From: DATIYF01 sp035517775
Lineage (GTDB): Bacteria > Acidobacteriota > Terriglobia > Terriglobales > Acidobacteriaceae
Direction: 5' to 3'
DNA: 14,700 nucleotides
Assembly: GCA_035517775.1 (NCBI GenBank)
Contig: DATIYF010000094.1
Span: 1 to 14,700 of the forward strand
Shown one piece after another: positions 7,145 to 14,700 of this stretch (positions are counted from its first letter, which is position 1; every line of letters starts with the position of its first letter). The notes under the pieces were generated by a model, which was not told the DNA's origin, searched no databases, and was given only the letters and a program-made list of their open reading frames with translations. Both the position numbers and the translations under genes were made by a program.

Positions 7145-8026
7145 TCAGAGATTAAGGTCCTTGAGGTACTTCCTGAGCGGCTCGCCCAAATCGGGGCGCT
7201 TGAGGGCGAACTCGACGGTGGCTTTCAAAAAGCCCAGCTTGTCGCCGGTATCGTGCCGGCGGCCTTCGAAGACGTAGCCGTACATCTTCTCCTTTCGGAG
7301 AAGGGCGCGCATACCGTCCGTGAGCTGCAATTCGCCGCCGACGCCGGCTTGGGTCTCGGCCAGCATCTCAAAAATCGCCGGCGTGAGAATGTAGCGGCCG
7401 ATGACAGCCAGGTTCGAGGGAGCATCCTCGAGCTTGGGCTTTTCCACCATGTCTTCAATTTCGTAGAGACGGCCGTCAAACTTTCCCGGCACCGGCTTCG
7501 CCTTTAGCACGCCGTAGGCTGAGATGGCCTGGCCCTCAACAATCTGTGTGGCCAGCACGGAGCACTGGGTCTGCTCGTAAACCTCCACCATCTGCTTCAG
7601 GCAGGGGACTTCGGCGTCAATCACGTCATCGGCCAGCAAAACCGCGAAGGGCTCGTCGTTGATGAGTTCGCGCGCCATCAGCACGGCGTGGCCCAGTCCC
7701 AGCGCCTCTTTCTGGCGGACGTAGGAAACGTGAATCATGTCGGAGATGCCGCGCACGATCTTGAGCAGGTCGGTCTTGCCGCGCTCTTCCAGCATCTTTT
7801 CGAGTTCGTAGCTGACGTCGAAGTGGTCTTCAATGGCCTGCTTGCCGCGGCCGGTGATGATGATGATCTGGTCGCAGCCCGCCCGAAGCGCCTCTTCGAC
7901 GCCGTACTGGATGATGGGCTTATCCACCAGCGGCAACATTTCTTTGGGCTGGGCCTTGGTGGCGGGCAAAAAGCGCGTGCCCAGGCCGGCGGCGGGAAAG
8001 ACAGCTTTACGGACTCTCTTTTTCAT
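7145..8026 (-). CDS. galU: UTP--glucose-1-phosphate uridylyltransferase
   Basis: GalU makes UDP-glucose from UTP and glucose-1-phosphate, feeding cell-envelope polysaccharide, trehalose and galactose metabolism in the cytoplasm. The 293-residue length is typical. The nucleotide-binding signature GLGTRFLPATKAQPKEMLP (14-32) is followed by PIIQYGVEEALRAG and by VRQKEALGLGHAVLMAR, the uridine/sugar-binding loop. FAVLLADDVIDAE provides the metal-binding aspartates. VEKPKLEDAPSNLAVIGRYILTPAIFEML completes the usual C-terminal pattern. The ATG at 8026 has AGGGGTG 7 nt upstream. It follows the DUF885 gene by 39 bp on the same strand and may be cotranscribed with it and mfd. There is nothing unusual in the sequence. 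Confidence 0.97.
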   Translation of the reverse strand: MKKRVRKAVFPAAGLGTRFLPATKAQPKEMLPLVDKPIIQYGVEEALRAGCDQIIIITGRGKQAIEDHFDVSYELEKMLEERGKTDLLKIVRGISDMIHVSYVRQKEALGLGHAVLMARELINDEPFAVLLADDVIDAEVPCLKQMVEVYEQTQCSVLATQIVEGQAISAYGVLKAKPVPGKFDGRLYEIEDMVEKPKLEDAPSNLAVIGRYILTPAIFEMLAETQAGVGGELQLTDGMRALLRKEKMYGYVFEGRRHDTGDKLGFLKATVEFALKRPDLGEPLRKYLKDLNL

Positions 8027-8065
8027 CCCGTGTCACCCCTCGTCGTATATCTGATCCGGCCGAGC

Positions 8066-9832
8066 CTAGAGCGTGGGGCTGTCGTTGCCCAGCATGGCCT
8101 TGCGGATAATTTTCAGCGGCACGCCGCCCTGCTCCATGAACCGGTCATGAAACTTCTGCAGGTTGAAACTGCTGCCCTGCATTTTCTTATAGTCGGCGCG
8201 CAGCTTGAGGATTTGCAGCTTCCCCAGCGTGTAATACAGGTACGTAGGATCCGAAGTGCCGCGTTTTGCTTCCTCTTCGGCCACGGGCGGCACCTGGTAA
8301 CCCTCTTGGATGAAGAATTTGGTCGCCTCGTCTAGTGTCATTTTTCCGGTGTGCATTTGGATGCCGGCGATGAAGCGCGCGTCGCGCAGCAGGGCGTCGC
8401 TCAGCTGGCCCAGCCGGAGCCTGGGGTCGCCGTTGCCATAGCCCTCGTCGAGCATCATCTGCTCGGTGTAGTGGGCCCAGCCCTCGGAATTAGTATTGCA
8501 GTAGAGCAACTTGCGGGTCTTCGAGGCCACCCGCTTGCTCCACAGAAACTGCGTGTAGTGGCCGGGATAGACCTCGTGGATGGCCGTGCTGATGATCGTG
8601 CCCCGGTTGAAGCCTTCCATCCACTCTTCGATTTTCTGCGGGCTCCAGGCGGGGTTGGGCAGCGTGACATTGAACATGGCCTCGGTGGCCTTCCTCTCGT
8701 AAGGCCCGGGCGTGTCCATGGAGGCGGTGGTCAGAGCGCGCTCGAAGGGAGGGGTTTCTTCGACGATGGGCAAAACCTCCGACGGGATGGTGATGATGTG
8801 GTGCTGCTCGATGAACTGCTTCAGGCCGCCGAGCACGTTGCGGAAGGCGGGCAGCAACTGATCGGGCGCGGGGTGGTCTTTCTGCAAATTGGCGAGCGCC
8901 TGGCGGGGAGTGAGCTTGGGATCAATCTGCGCCGCCACCTCTTTCAGCCGCTGCTGGTTGCGGTGCAGATCGTCATAGCCGATCTGGAGCAGGCGGTCGA
9001 GCGGGATATCCACCATATCGTCATAGAGCAGCTTTTTGCTGAAGTTTTCCGCGCCCAGGCGAAAATCGCCATGAGCAACCGGCAGCAGGTCCTGCTGCAG
9101 GAAGTTCTGATATTTTTCCAGCTCGCTGATCGCGGTTGCGTTGCTCTTCTTGAACTCGGCGAGCACCTTAGGGTCGGTCACGGAAGAAAAGGCGGAAGGT
9201 ACATCGCGGCGGAAGAACTTGATGGTATCGGGCAGCTGCTGCAGCGCCACCTCGGTGTACACCCGGGGAGAATTTCCCAGATTGCGGCGCGCCGCCGCGA
9301 ACATTTTCGGAGCGGCATTTTCGCGCGCCACCACCGAACGCAGGCGGTCCGTGGTGGAAGCAAAGTTGCGCGACATGATCAGGAAAATGCTGTAGCTGAA
9401 GGTCGAGGTGTACACATCGGGGTCCTTGCGCCACATCTGGATCTGCTGCAAGGCCAGCAATCGCGCCTGAATGGTGCTGATGAGAAATTGCAGGTCGCCG
9501 GCGGAAAGCTCCGGGAGCTGGTCTTGCCGAACCGCGCGGAACTTACCCAGATACTGGTTCAGGCCTGCAATCTCGGCTTCGCGCCCGGCCGAAGAGAAAT
9601 CCTCGAGCCGGGTGTCGTATTGGTGAAAACCGTCAAGCGTGGCTTCTGAAGGGTGTGCCTGAAAATAGAAATCGAAGTACTGATCCACGAGAAGATCGAA
9701 ATCATGGCTTACCTCAGCCGCGGCGGGCGGCGGACTTCCGGCGCCGCGGGCACGCGAGCTTGCGAAAAAGGCGATGGAACCAAGGGACAGGCAAAGAACG
9801 ATCAGCAGAGTGTGGATGCGCATGGCTTTCAT
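8066..9832 (-). CDS. Exported DUF885 family protein, probable zinc metallopeptidase
   Basis: This 588-residue protein begins with a basic N-terminus and a hydrophobic stretch (about residues 8-24) and then SSRARGAG, consistent with a Sec signal peptide and a periplasmic or secreted product. The rest matches the DUF885 family. HEVYPGH (419-425) is an HExxxGH zinc-binding motif, and EGWAHYTEQMMLDEG (450-464) supplies the likely third ligand, E450. The N-terminal half is mainly helical and less distinctive. DUF885 proteins have a metallopeptidase-like architecture, but most lack a known substrate. Start: ATG at 9832; a second ATG at 9823 would only shorten the leader by three residues, and neither has a clear ribosome-binding site. 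It lies 46 bp downstream of mfd on the same strand, so it may be read through from mfd; no functional link is evident. Confidence 0.9.
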   Translation of the reverse strand: MKAMRIHTLLIVLCLSLGSIAFFASSRARGAGSPPPAAAEVSHDFDLLVDQYFDFYFQAHPSEATLDGFHQYDTRLEDFSSAGREAEIAGLNQYLGKFRAVRQDQLPELSAGDLQFLISTIQARLLALQQIQMWRKDPDVYTSTFSYSIFLIMSRNFASTTDRLRSVVARENAAPKMFAAARRNLGNSPRVYTEVALQQLPDTIKFFRRDVPSAFSSVTDPKVLAEFKKSNATAISELEKYQNFLQQDLLPVAHGDFRLGAENFSKKLLYDDMVDIPLDRLLQIGYDDLHRNQQRLKEVAAQIDPKLTPRQALANLQKDHPAPDQLLPAFRNVLGGLKQFIEQHHIITIPSEVLPIVEETPPFERALTTASMDTPGPYERKATEAMFNVTLPNPAWSPQKIEEWMEGFNRGTIISTAIHEVYPGHYTQFLWSKRVASKTRKLLYCNTNSEGWAHYTEQMMLDEGYGNGDPRLRLGQLSDALLRDARFIAGIQMHTGKMTLDEATKFFIQEGYQVPPVAEEEAKRGTSDPTYLYYTLGKLQILKLRADYKKMQGSSFNLQKFHDRFMEQGGVPLKIIRKAMLGNDSPTL

Positions 9833-9878
9833 GGAAACTGGCTAACTTATCACAGTTACCGGGCGGCCGCAGGCAGGC

Positions 9879-12800
9879 TTAGGGGTGGACCGCGGACTCA
9901 TCCCTGGCGCCCGCCAATTCCTCGAGCAGACGCTGCAGTTGCGCCAGCACTTCGCCGGCGTCGCCTGATTTGAGCACAAACTTCAGAGTGCCGTCAGGAG
10001 TGAACTGCGCTCCCCGCTGGGTTGAGACAAAGCGCGCGAGTTTCTCCGGGTCAATGACCGCATCCTGGCGAAACTTGATGCTGAATTGGTCACGCTTGCG
10101 CTCGATGGCGGTGGCCCCGACCCGCATGCAGAGCAACTTGAGCATGGCATATTCCAGCAGACTACGCACCGCGCCCGGCGGCTCGCCATAGCGGTCGGTC
10201 AACTCGGCGCGAACATCGTTGAGCTGCGACTCGGTTTCGACCCCGGCCACCCGCTTGTACATTCGCAGGCGCTGGTTCTCCTCTGAAATGTAAGGCGCTG
10301 GGATGCGGATATTCAGTCCGAGGTTGAGTTGGGTGGCCGCTTCTTCGGGCGCCGCCTCGCCTCTCAGTTCGCGCACCGCGTGATCGAGCATCTGGGTGTA
10401 GAGCTCGAAACCGACGGCCTCAATGTGGCCGCTTTGCTGCCCGCCCAGCAGATTGCCGGCGCCGCGCAATTCGAGATCGAGAGCGGCGATTTTGAAGCCG
10501 GCGCCCAGATCGGAAAATTCCTTCAAGGCGGCGAGGCGGCGCCGGGCGATGGGAGTGAGCTCGATTTCCGCCGGCAAGAGCAGATAGGCATACGCCCGCC
10601 GGTTGGAGCGGCCCACACGTCCGCGCAACTGGTAAAGCTCAGAGAGTCCGAAGCGCTCCGCCCGATTGATGATGATCGTGTTGCACAAAGGAATGTCGAG
10701 GCCGTTCTCGATAATGGTGGTGGCGACGAGTACATCGGCTTCGTGATGCATGAATTTCAGCATCACTTTCTCCAGTTCGCCCTCCGACATTTGCCCATGG
10801 CCCACGGCGATGCGCGCCTGGGGAACAAGTTCCTGCAGCTTGGCGGCGATTTCCCAGATGGTATCCACGCGATTGTGAACGAAATAAATCTGCCCGCCGC
10901 GGCTGAGCTCCTGCTCAATGACCGATTGGATCAGCTTGGGCTCCCAGCTCGCCACCACCGTCTGAATCGCCATGCGGTCTTTGGGCGGGGTCTCGATCAC
11001 GCTCATGTCGCGCAGGCCGACCAGCGACATGTGCAGCGTGCGGGGAATGGGCGTCGCTGACATGGTGAGCACGTCCACCTGCTTGCGCATCTGCTTGAGG
11101 CGTTCTTTGTGGCGCACGCCGAAGCGCTGTTCTTCATCCACCACCAGCAGGCCAAGATCGGCGAACTTGATGTCTTTGGAGAGCAAGCGATGGGTGCCAA
11201 TCAGAATGTCAATCTTGCCGGCTTCCACCTTCTGCAGAATTTCTTTCTGCTGCCGCGCATTGCGGAAACGGCTGATCATCTCGATGGTGACCGGGAACGC
11301 CGCAAAGCGCTGCTTGAAGGTTTCATAGTGCTGGAAGGCGAGCACGGTGGTGGGCGCCAGCACCGCCACCTGCTTGTTGTCGCTCACTGCCTTGAAGGCG
11401 GCGCGCATGGCGACTTCCGTCTTGCCGTAGCCTACGTCGCCGCACAGCAGGCGGTCCATGGGCTGCGACGATTCCATGTCGCGCTTCACGTCGCCGATCG
11501 CGTATTGCTGGTCGTCAGTTTCGCTGTATTCGAAGGCGTCTTCAAACTCGCGCATCCACTCGTTGTCGGCAGAGAAGGCGTGGCCGGGGGCCATCTTTCT
11601 TTCCGCATAGAGCTTGAGCAGTTCGTCGGCCATGTCTTTCATGGCCTTGCGCACGCGGGCCTTGGTCTTGGCCCAGGAGCCGGTGCCCAGGTGGCTGAGC
11701 GCGGGCTTGGCGCCTTCCGACGAGCGGTACTTCTGCACCAGATCGAGGCGGGTCAGCGGCACGTAGAGCCGCGCGCCCTCGGCGTATTCCAGCAGCATGA
11801 ACTCGGCGTTGCCGTCGCCCTGGTTGATCTCCTTCAGCCCCTGGTATTGCCCGATGCCGTGTTCCACGTGGACCACGTAATCGCCAACCTGCAGGTCGCG
11901 GAAATCGGAGAGAAAGGCTGCCGTCTTCGAGCGCTGGCGCTGCGGGCGGGAGATGACGGTTTCCGATTCGTCAAAGAGATCGCGCGCGCCCAGGATGGCC
12001 AGGCCGGCCTCGGGCAGCACCGTGCCATCGGGGACGTAGGCTTTCACCAGCGTCGCCGTGAGCACCTCGCCGGCGAAGTATGAGGTTTCGTCGGCGTAGC
12101 TTTCACCGCCACGCGTGCGGCTGCCCAGGCGGAAGGAGACGCCGTATTCGCTGAAAATATCGGCCAGCCGCTCGACCTCGCCGGTATTAGGCACGGCAAC
12201 CAGAACCCGGCGGCCCTCGGCAATCTGCTTCTTAACTTCTTCGAGCATGGCCGGAACTGCGCCGTGGAAGCGGGGAGCGGGTTGAGAGTGAACGGCCACG
12301 ATTTCGGTATCGGGCCGCTCGATGCCCAGATGTTCGAAATCCGCGCCGGGCAGAGTGCTCAACTTCTGCCACCAAGGTTCGGGCGGAAGATAAAGATCCT
12401 GCGGGCGAACCAGATTGCCCACGCCGCTTAACTCATGGGCCTCTTCAATGCGCGCCCACACGCGGTCGAATTCGGCATGCAGGGTTTCGGGCTCGTCGGC
12501 TACCACCGCGGCACGGGGCAGCAGGTCGAAAACGGTGTGCTCGGCTCCGGCCACGGGGGCGTAAAACTCCCAGCCGGGAAAAACGTTCACTCCGGCGGCG
12601 CGAACCGCCTGCTCGACAATTTCTTCCGCCCCGGTAATGCGCTTGCCGGAAAGCCGGGTGTGAATCGCGCCCAACAATTCTTCGCTGACCGGAGTTTCGG
12701 TGAGCGGCAGCAGCAAAGCCTCATCCACGGGACTGGAAGAGCGCTGCGTGGCCGGGTCAAACTTGCGGATGGATTCGACCTCGTCACCGAAAAACTCCAC

Positions 12801-13412
12801 GCGCAGCGGCCGGTCGGCTTCCGGCGGATAGACGTCGAGAATGCCGCCGCGCAGGGCATATTCGCCGGGCATTTCGACCACATCCACGGGGCTGTAGCCG
12901 ACCACATTCAGGTGGCGAACCAGCGCCTCGGTGTCGAGCGTTTCTCCGCGGCCCAGGCTGCGGGCGAGGCCGGCATAATACTCGGCGGAACGCAGCCGCG
13001 AACTGGTCGCCGCGATGGGCGAGACCACGATTGCAGCGGCTCCTGTAGCGATCTTCCACAAGGCGGTCGCGCGCTCTTCCTGAATTTCCGGGTGCGGCGA
13101 AAGATTCTGAAAGGGTAGAACGTCGCGCATGGGCAGCGAGACGATGGAGTTGGCGTCGGCGCTACCAGAAAGCTCGGCGAAGGCCTGCAGCACCGGAAGC
13201 AGGTCTTCGGCAGCGCGATTATCGGCCACCACAACGATCAGCGGCCGCTCTGCGGCTTTTTGCAGCAAAACCAGATGCAGGGCCTTAGCGGTCGGGGTCA
13301 GCCCAGAGACATTTATCCGCCCCGTGCCCTCTTTCAGATGGGAGGCGACACGCGTGAAAGCAGGCAGTTTTTCCGCGTCCGCAAACAGATCGCGGACGAA
13401 GGGAAGAAGCAT
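9879..13412 (-). CDS. mfd: Transcription-repair coupling factor Mfd
   Basis: Mfd is an ATP-driven DNA translocase that removes RNA polymerase stalled at lesions and recruits UvrA for nucleotide excision repair. The 1177-residue length is normal. Residues 1-about 300 are the UvrB-like module (LPMRDVLPFQNLSPHPEIQEER, GEYALRGGILDVYPP). Residues about 505-560 are the CarD-like RNA-polymerase-interaction domain (LQVGDYVVHVEHGIGQYQGL). The helicase core has Walker A GDVGYGKTE (658-666), the DEEQ box (759-762), SATPIPRTLHMSL (785-797) and motif VI QLRGRVGRS (928-936), followed by the translocation (TRG) segment containing LELRGAGNLLG (980-990). The C-terminal D7-like domain follows. The start ATG has AAGAGG close upstream (2 nt spacing, short). 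The upstream side runs almost directly into the stem-loop array of the transposase element, only about 40 bp away. Confidence 0.97.
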   Translation of the reverse strand: MLLPFVRDLFADAEKLPAFTRVASHLKEGTGRINVSGLTPTAKALHLVLLQKAAERPLIVVVADNRAAEDLLPVLQAFAELSGSADANSIVSLPMRDVLPFQNLSPHPEIQEERATALWKIATGAAAIVVSPIAATSSRLRSAEYYAGLARSLGRGETLDTEALVRHLNVVGYSPVDVVEMPGEYALRGGILDVYPPEADRPLRVEFFGDEVESIRKFDPATQRSSSPVDEALLLPLTETPVSEELLGAIHTRLSGKRITGAEEIVEQAVRAAGVNVFPGWEFYAPVAGAEHTVFDLLPRAAVVADEPETLHAEFDRVWARIEEAHELSGVGNLVRPQDLYLPPEPWWQKLSTLPGADFEHLGIERPDTEIVAVHSQPAPRFHGAVPAMLEEVKKQIAEGRRVLVAVPNTGEVERLADIFSEYGVSFRLGSRTRGGESYADETSYFAGEVLTATLVKAYVPDGTVLPEAGLAILGARDLFDESETVISRPQRQRSKTAAFLSDFRDLQVGDYVVHVEHGIGQYQGLKEINQGDGNAEFMLLEYAEGARLYVPLTRLDLVQKYRSSEGAKPALSHLGTGSWAKTKARVRKAMKDMADELLKLYAERKMAPGHAFSADNEWMREFEDAFEYSETDDQQYAIGDVKRDMESSQPMDRLLCGDVGYGKTEVAMRAAFKAVSDNKQVAVLAPTTVLAFQHYETFKQRFAAFPVTIEMISRFRNARQQKEILQKVEAGKIDILIGTHRLLSKDIKFADLGLLVVDEEQRFGVRHKERLKQMRKQVDVLTMSATPIPRTLHMSLVGLRDMSVIETPPKDRMAIQTVVASWEPKLIQSVIEQELSRGGQIYFVHNRVDTIWEIAAKLQELVPQARIAVGHGQMSEGELEKVMLKFMHHEADVLVATTIIENGLDIPLCNTIIINRAERFGLSELYQLRGRVGRSNRRAYAYLLLPAEIELTPIARRRLAALKEFSDLGAGFKIAALDLELRGAGNLLGGQQSGHIEAVGFELYTQMLDHAVRELRGEAAPEEAATQLNLGLNIRIPAPYISEENQRLRMYKRVAGVETESQLNDVRAELTDRYGEPPGAVRSLLEYAMLKLLCMRVGATAIERKRDQFSIKFRQDAVIDPEKLARFVSTQRGAQFTPDGTLKFVLKSGDAGEVLAQLQRLLEELAGARDESAVHP

Positions 13413-13454
13413 TGCCTCTTGATTCTAACAGGAGCGGAGGTGGTTCCTGTTCGG

Positions 13455-13558
13455 GGCAAGGGCTGTGTGTGTTGGCACTGCCTGTGTGGGGTCGGGGCTG
13501 GTGTGTTGGCAATGCCTGTGTGGGGGCAGGGCTGGTGTGGAGGCAATGCCTGTGTGGG
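13455..13558 (+). repeat. 17-bp direct repeats, alternating A and B units
   Basis: Three pairs of alternating units are visible. A units (GGCAATGCCTGTGTGGG and variants) are at 13474-13490, 13508-13524 and 13542-13558. B units (GGCAGGGCTGGTGTGGA and variants) are at 13491-13507 and 13525-13541, with a slightly longer diverged one at 13455-13473. The period is 17 bp for A-to-B and 34 bp for like-to-like. The first full-length hairpin module follows without a gap. Related A units open the right array at 14337-14387. Confidence 0.85.
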
Positions 13559-13724
13559 GGCGGGGCTGTGCCCCGCCCGGTCGAGCGAAGCTCGACGGAC
13601 CGCGGCCCTGCGGGCCGCCTGGACGGGGCAGAGCCCCGTCCCCACACAAGCCCTGCCTGTCACACAAACAGTTCTCGACGGACCGCGGCCCTACGGGCCG
13701 CCTGGACGGGGCAGAGCCCCGTCC
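13558..13724. repeat. Left stem-loop array (hairpins H1-H4, then H3-H4)
   Basis: Four consecutive hairpins each have a three-base loop. H1 is GGGCGGGGC-TGT-GCCCCGCCC (13558-13578). H2 is GTCGAGC-GAA-GCTCGAC (13580-13596). H3 is GCGGCCC-TGC-GGGCCGC (13602-13618). H4 is GGACGGGGC-AGA-GCCCCGTCC (13621-13641). A linker related to the reverse complement of the 17-bp units follows. H3 (loop TAC, 13685-13701) and H4 (13704-13724) are then repeated at a period of 83 bp; only the second arm of H2 is kept in this repeat. Confidence 0.9.
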
Positions 13725-13741
13725 CCACCCAAGCCGCTCCT

Positions 13742-13758
13742 CCCACCCAAGCAGTGCC
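13742..13758 (-). repeat. Left inverted 17-bp unit bordering the transposase gene
   Basis: On the minus strand this reads GGCACTGCTTGGGTGGG. The unit at 14337-14353 reads GGCAGTGCTTGGGTGGA on the plus strand, identical at 15 of 17 positions. The pair therefore forms an inverted repeat around the transposase gene, starting 16 bp before its proposed start and 10 bp after its stop. These may be the recognition ends of the element or simply the innermost array units. Confidence 0.7.
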
Positions 13759-13774
13759 AATCGAAGAGCTCGCG

Positions 13775-14326
13775 ATGTTCACGAATCACATCATGCCAAG
13801 GCGGCCCGTGATATTTCTTCGAGGCGGAATTCGGACGCGTTCCGCGGCCATGAACATGCACAAATATGCTTACTGGCGGACTCTTCCTCACATCCAAAAG
13901 AACAACCGGCCTCTGTTTGTCACATTCTCGACCTTTCAACGGTGGATCCTGCCAACGCAAGCCCGGCAAGCGGTCTTAGATTGCTGTCTTCAGGAGAATG
14001 GCGGGGCTGTTAACCTGCATGCCGCCGTTGTCATGCCCGATCACGTTCATCTCATCTTCACCCCCTTGCTGGATACAGAGAATTGGACCTGCAGCCTGCC
14101 CGATATCATGCGCCGAATCAAGGGCCGGTCCGCTCACCACGTTAATAGGCTGCTCGGCCGTCGAGGCCGCGTCTGGCAGGATGAATCGTTCGATCATGTA
14201 CTGCGTTCGAGTGAGAGTTTGGCGGAGAAGATTGAGTATGTGTGCCAGAATCCGGTCCGGGCAGGGCTGGTGCAAAGCGCGGATTGCTATCCGTGGTTAT
14301 GGGTAGGTGCACTTCCATGGTTGTAA
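13775..14326 (+). CDS. REP-associated tyrosine transposase (Y1/HUH family)
   Basis: This is a 183-residue single-strand DNA transposase of the Y1_Tnp (IS200/RAYT) superfamily, which nicks hairpin DNA through a 5'-phosphotyrosine. The HUH metal motif is HVH at 90-92 within VVMPDHVHLIF. WQDESFDH (134-141) is the RAYT-type box, and Y155 in EKIEYVCQNPVRAGL is the likely nucleophile. No IS605-type accessory TnpB is nearby. The frame is open back to 13412 through the stem-loop array, but that part encodes only repeat-derived peptide, so it is not counted. ATG at 13775 has a weak GAAGAG 6 nt upstream; ATG at 13850, just before the conserved YWRTLPHIQKNN, is an equally possible start (158 residues). 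It is the only plus-strand gene. It is bracketed by inverted 17-bp units and stem-loop arrays, the arrangement expected for a REP/RAYT element. The catalytic residues are intact. Confidence 0.88.
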   Translation: MFTNHIMPRRPVIFLRGGIRTRSAAMNMHKYAYWRTLPHIQKNNRPLFVTFSTFQRWILPTQARQAVLDCCLQENGGAVNLHAAVVMPDHVHLIFTPLLDTENWTCSLPDIMRRIKGRSAHHVNRLLGRRGRVWQDESFDHVLRSSESLAEKIEYVCQNPVRAGLVQSADCYPWLWVGALPWL

Positions 14327-14336
14327 CTGACATGAA

Positions 14337-14700
14337 GGCAGTGCTTGGGTGGAGGCAGTGCCTGTGTGGGGGCAATGCCTGTGTGGGGGAGGGGCTGTGC
14401 CCCGCCCGGTCGAGCGAAGCTCGACGGACCGCGGCCCTACGGGCCGCCTGGACGGGGCAGAGCCCCGTCCCCACACAAGCCCAGCCTGTCACACAAGCAG
14501 TTTCTCGACGGACCGCGGCCCTGCGGGCCGCCTGGACGGGGCAGAGCCCCGTCCCCACACAAGCCCAGCCTGTCACACAAGCAGTTCTCGACGGACCGCG
14601 GCCCTGCGGGCCGCCTGGACGGGGCAGAGCCCCGTCCCCACACAAGCCCAGCCTGTCACACAAGCAGTTTCTCGACGGACCGCGGCCCCGCGGGCCGCCT
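14337..14700. repeat. Right stem-loop array, continues past window
   Basis: The array opens with three 17-bp units (14337-14387), including GGCAATGCCTGTGTGGG at 14371-14387. H1 (14387-14407) has an A where the left copy has a C, leaving one mismatch in the stem. H2 is at 14409-14425. H3/H4 pairs follow: 14431-14447 and 14450-14470; 14514-14530 and 14533-14553; 14598-14614 and 14617-14637; then H3 at 14682-14698, cut by the window end. The period is 83 then 84 then 84 bp. H3 loops are TAC, TGC, TGC and CGC. Linkers (ACACAAGCCCAGCCTGTCAC and following bases) resemble the reverse complement of the 17-bp units. No coding capacity is credible here. Confidence 0.9.

Noticed and set aside
8351..9649. 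Long plus-strand open frame (432 codons) opposite the DUF885 gene
   Set aside because: It lies wholly antisense to a gene with clear family motifs, has no recognisable domain and no ribosome site, and is explained by high-GC codon bias.
11109..12083. Plus-strand open frame (324 codons) opposite mfd
   Set aside because: Antisense shadow of the helicase core; its composition (many H, V, G, A) is typical of the complement of GC-rich coding DNA.
13422..13427. TAGAAT on the minus strand as a -10 box for mfd
   Set aside because: It is only about 10 nt before the start codon and has no -35-like hexamer at 15-18 nt, so a promoter call is not justified.
13412..13774. N-terminal extension of the transposase frame through the left array, and other open frames across the arrays
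   Set aside because: The encoded peptides merely translate the hairpin repeats in several frames and strands (for example repeated RTAALRAAWTGQSPVP), so openness follows from repeat composition, not coding.
14337..14700. Possible CRISPR array
   Set aside because: The 83-84-bp units are repeated over their whole length with no unique spacers of constant size, contain several internal palindromes, and no cas gene is in the window.

Overview
The window looks like part of a chromosome from a high-GC Gram-negative-type bacterium. Acidobacteriota is the most likely phylum, but this is inferred from gene style, the dnaG-rpoD pairing and the dispersed GTCAT.../AGCCCGGTTTTGGCT repeats, and no taxonomic marker proves it. 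Eight of the nine protein genes lie on the minus strand, so the biological order runs from high to low coordinates: mfd, a DUF885 peptidase-like gene, galU, a three-gene redox operon, dnaG, rpoD. The ninth gene, a Y1 (HUH) transposase, is on the plus strand at the right end.

Region by region. 1-1529 is rpoD, the primary sigma factor, starting at TTG and cut at the left edge. 1782-3743 is dnaG; dnaG-rpoD is the core of the macromolecular-synthesis gene cluster, with no rpsU upstream. The dnaG reading frame has absorbed about 50 codons of dispersed-repeat DNA in a linker. 3744-4051 is a gene-free stretch with a candidate dnaG promoter and degraded dispersed repeats. 4052-6893 is a tight operon: a MOSC/flavin reductase/2Fe-2S ferredoxin fusion, then a single-cysteine peroxiredoxin-like protein, then a VOC (glyoxalase-fold) protein joined by an ATGA overlap. 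7145-8026 is galU. 8066-9832 is an exported DUF885 protein with HExxxGH. 9879-13412 is mfd, the transcription-repair coupling factor.

The most unusual part is 13455-14700, immediately upstream of mfd. A small tyrosine transposase of the REP-associated (RAYT) type, at 13775-14326, sits between two arrays of short GC-rich stem-loops. The arrays are built from 17-bp direct units, four different triloop hairpins (H1-H4), and an 83-84-bp tandem unit carrying H3 and H4 whose linkers are the 17-bp units in reverse orientation. The gene is bracketed by an inverted pair of these 17-bp units. The whole looks like a self-contained REPtron-like element; the right array continues past the window edge.

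The other genes are housekeeping: transcription initiation (rpoD), replication priming (dnaG), UDP-glucose synthesis (galU) and clearing of stalled RNA polymerase (mfd). The redox operon is the only accessory metabolic unit, and its substrate cannot be read from sequence.
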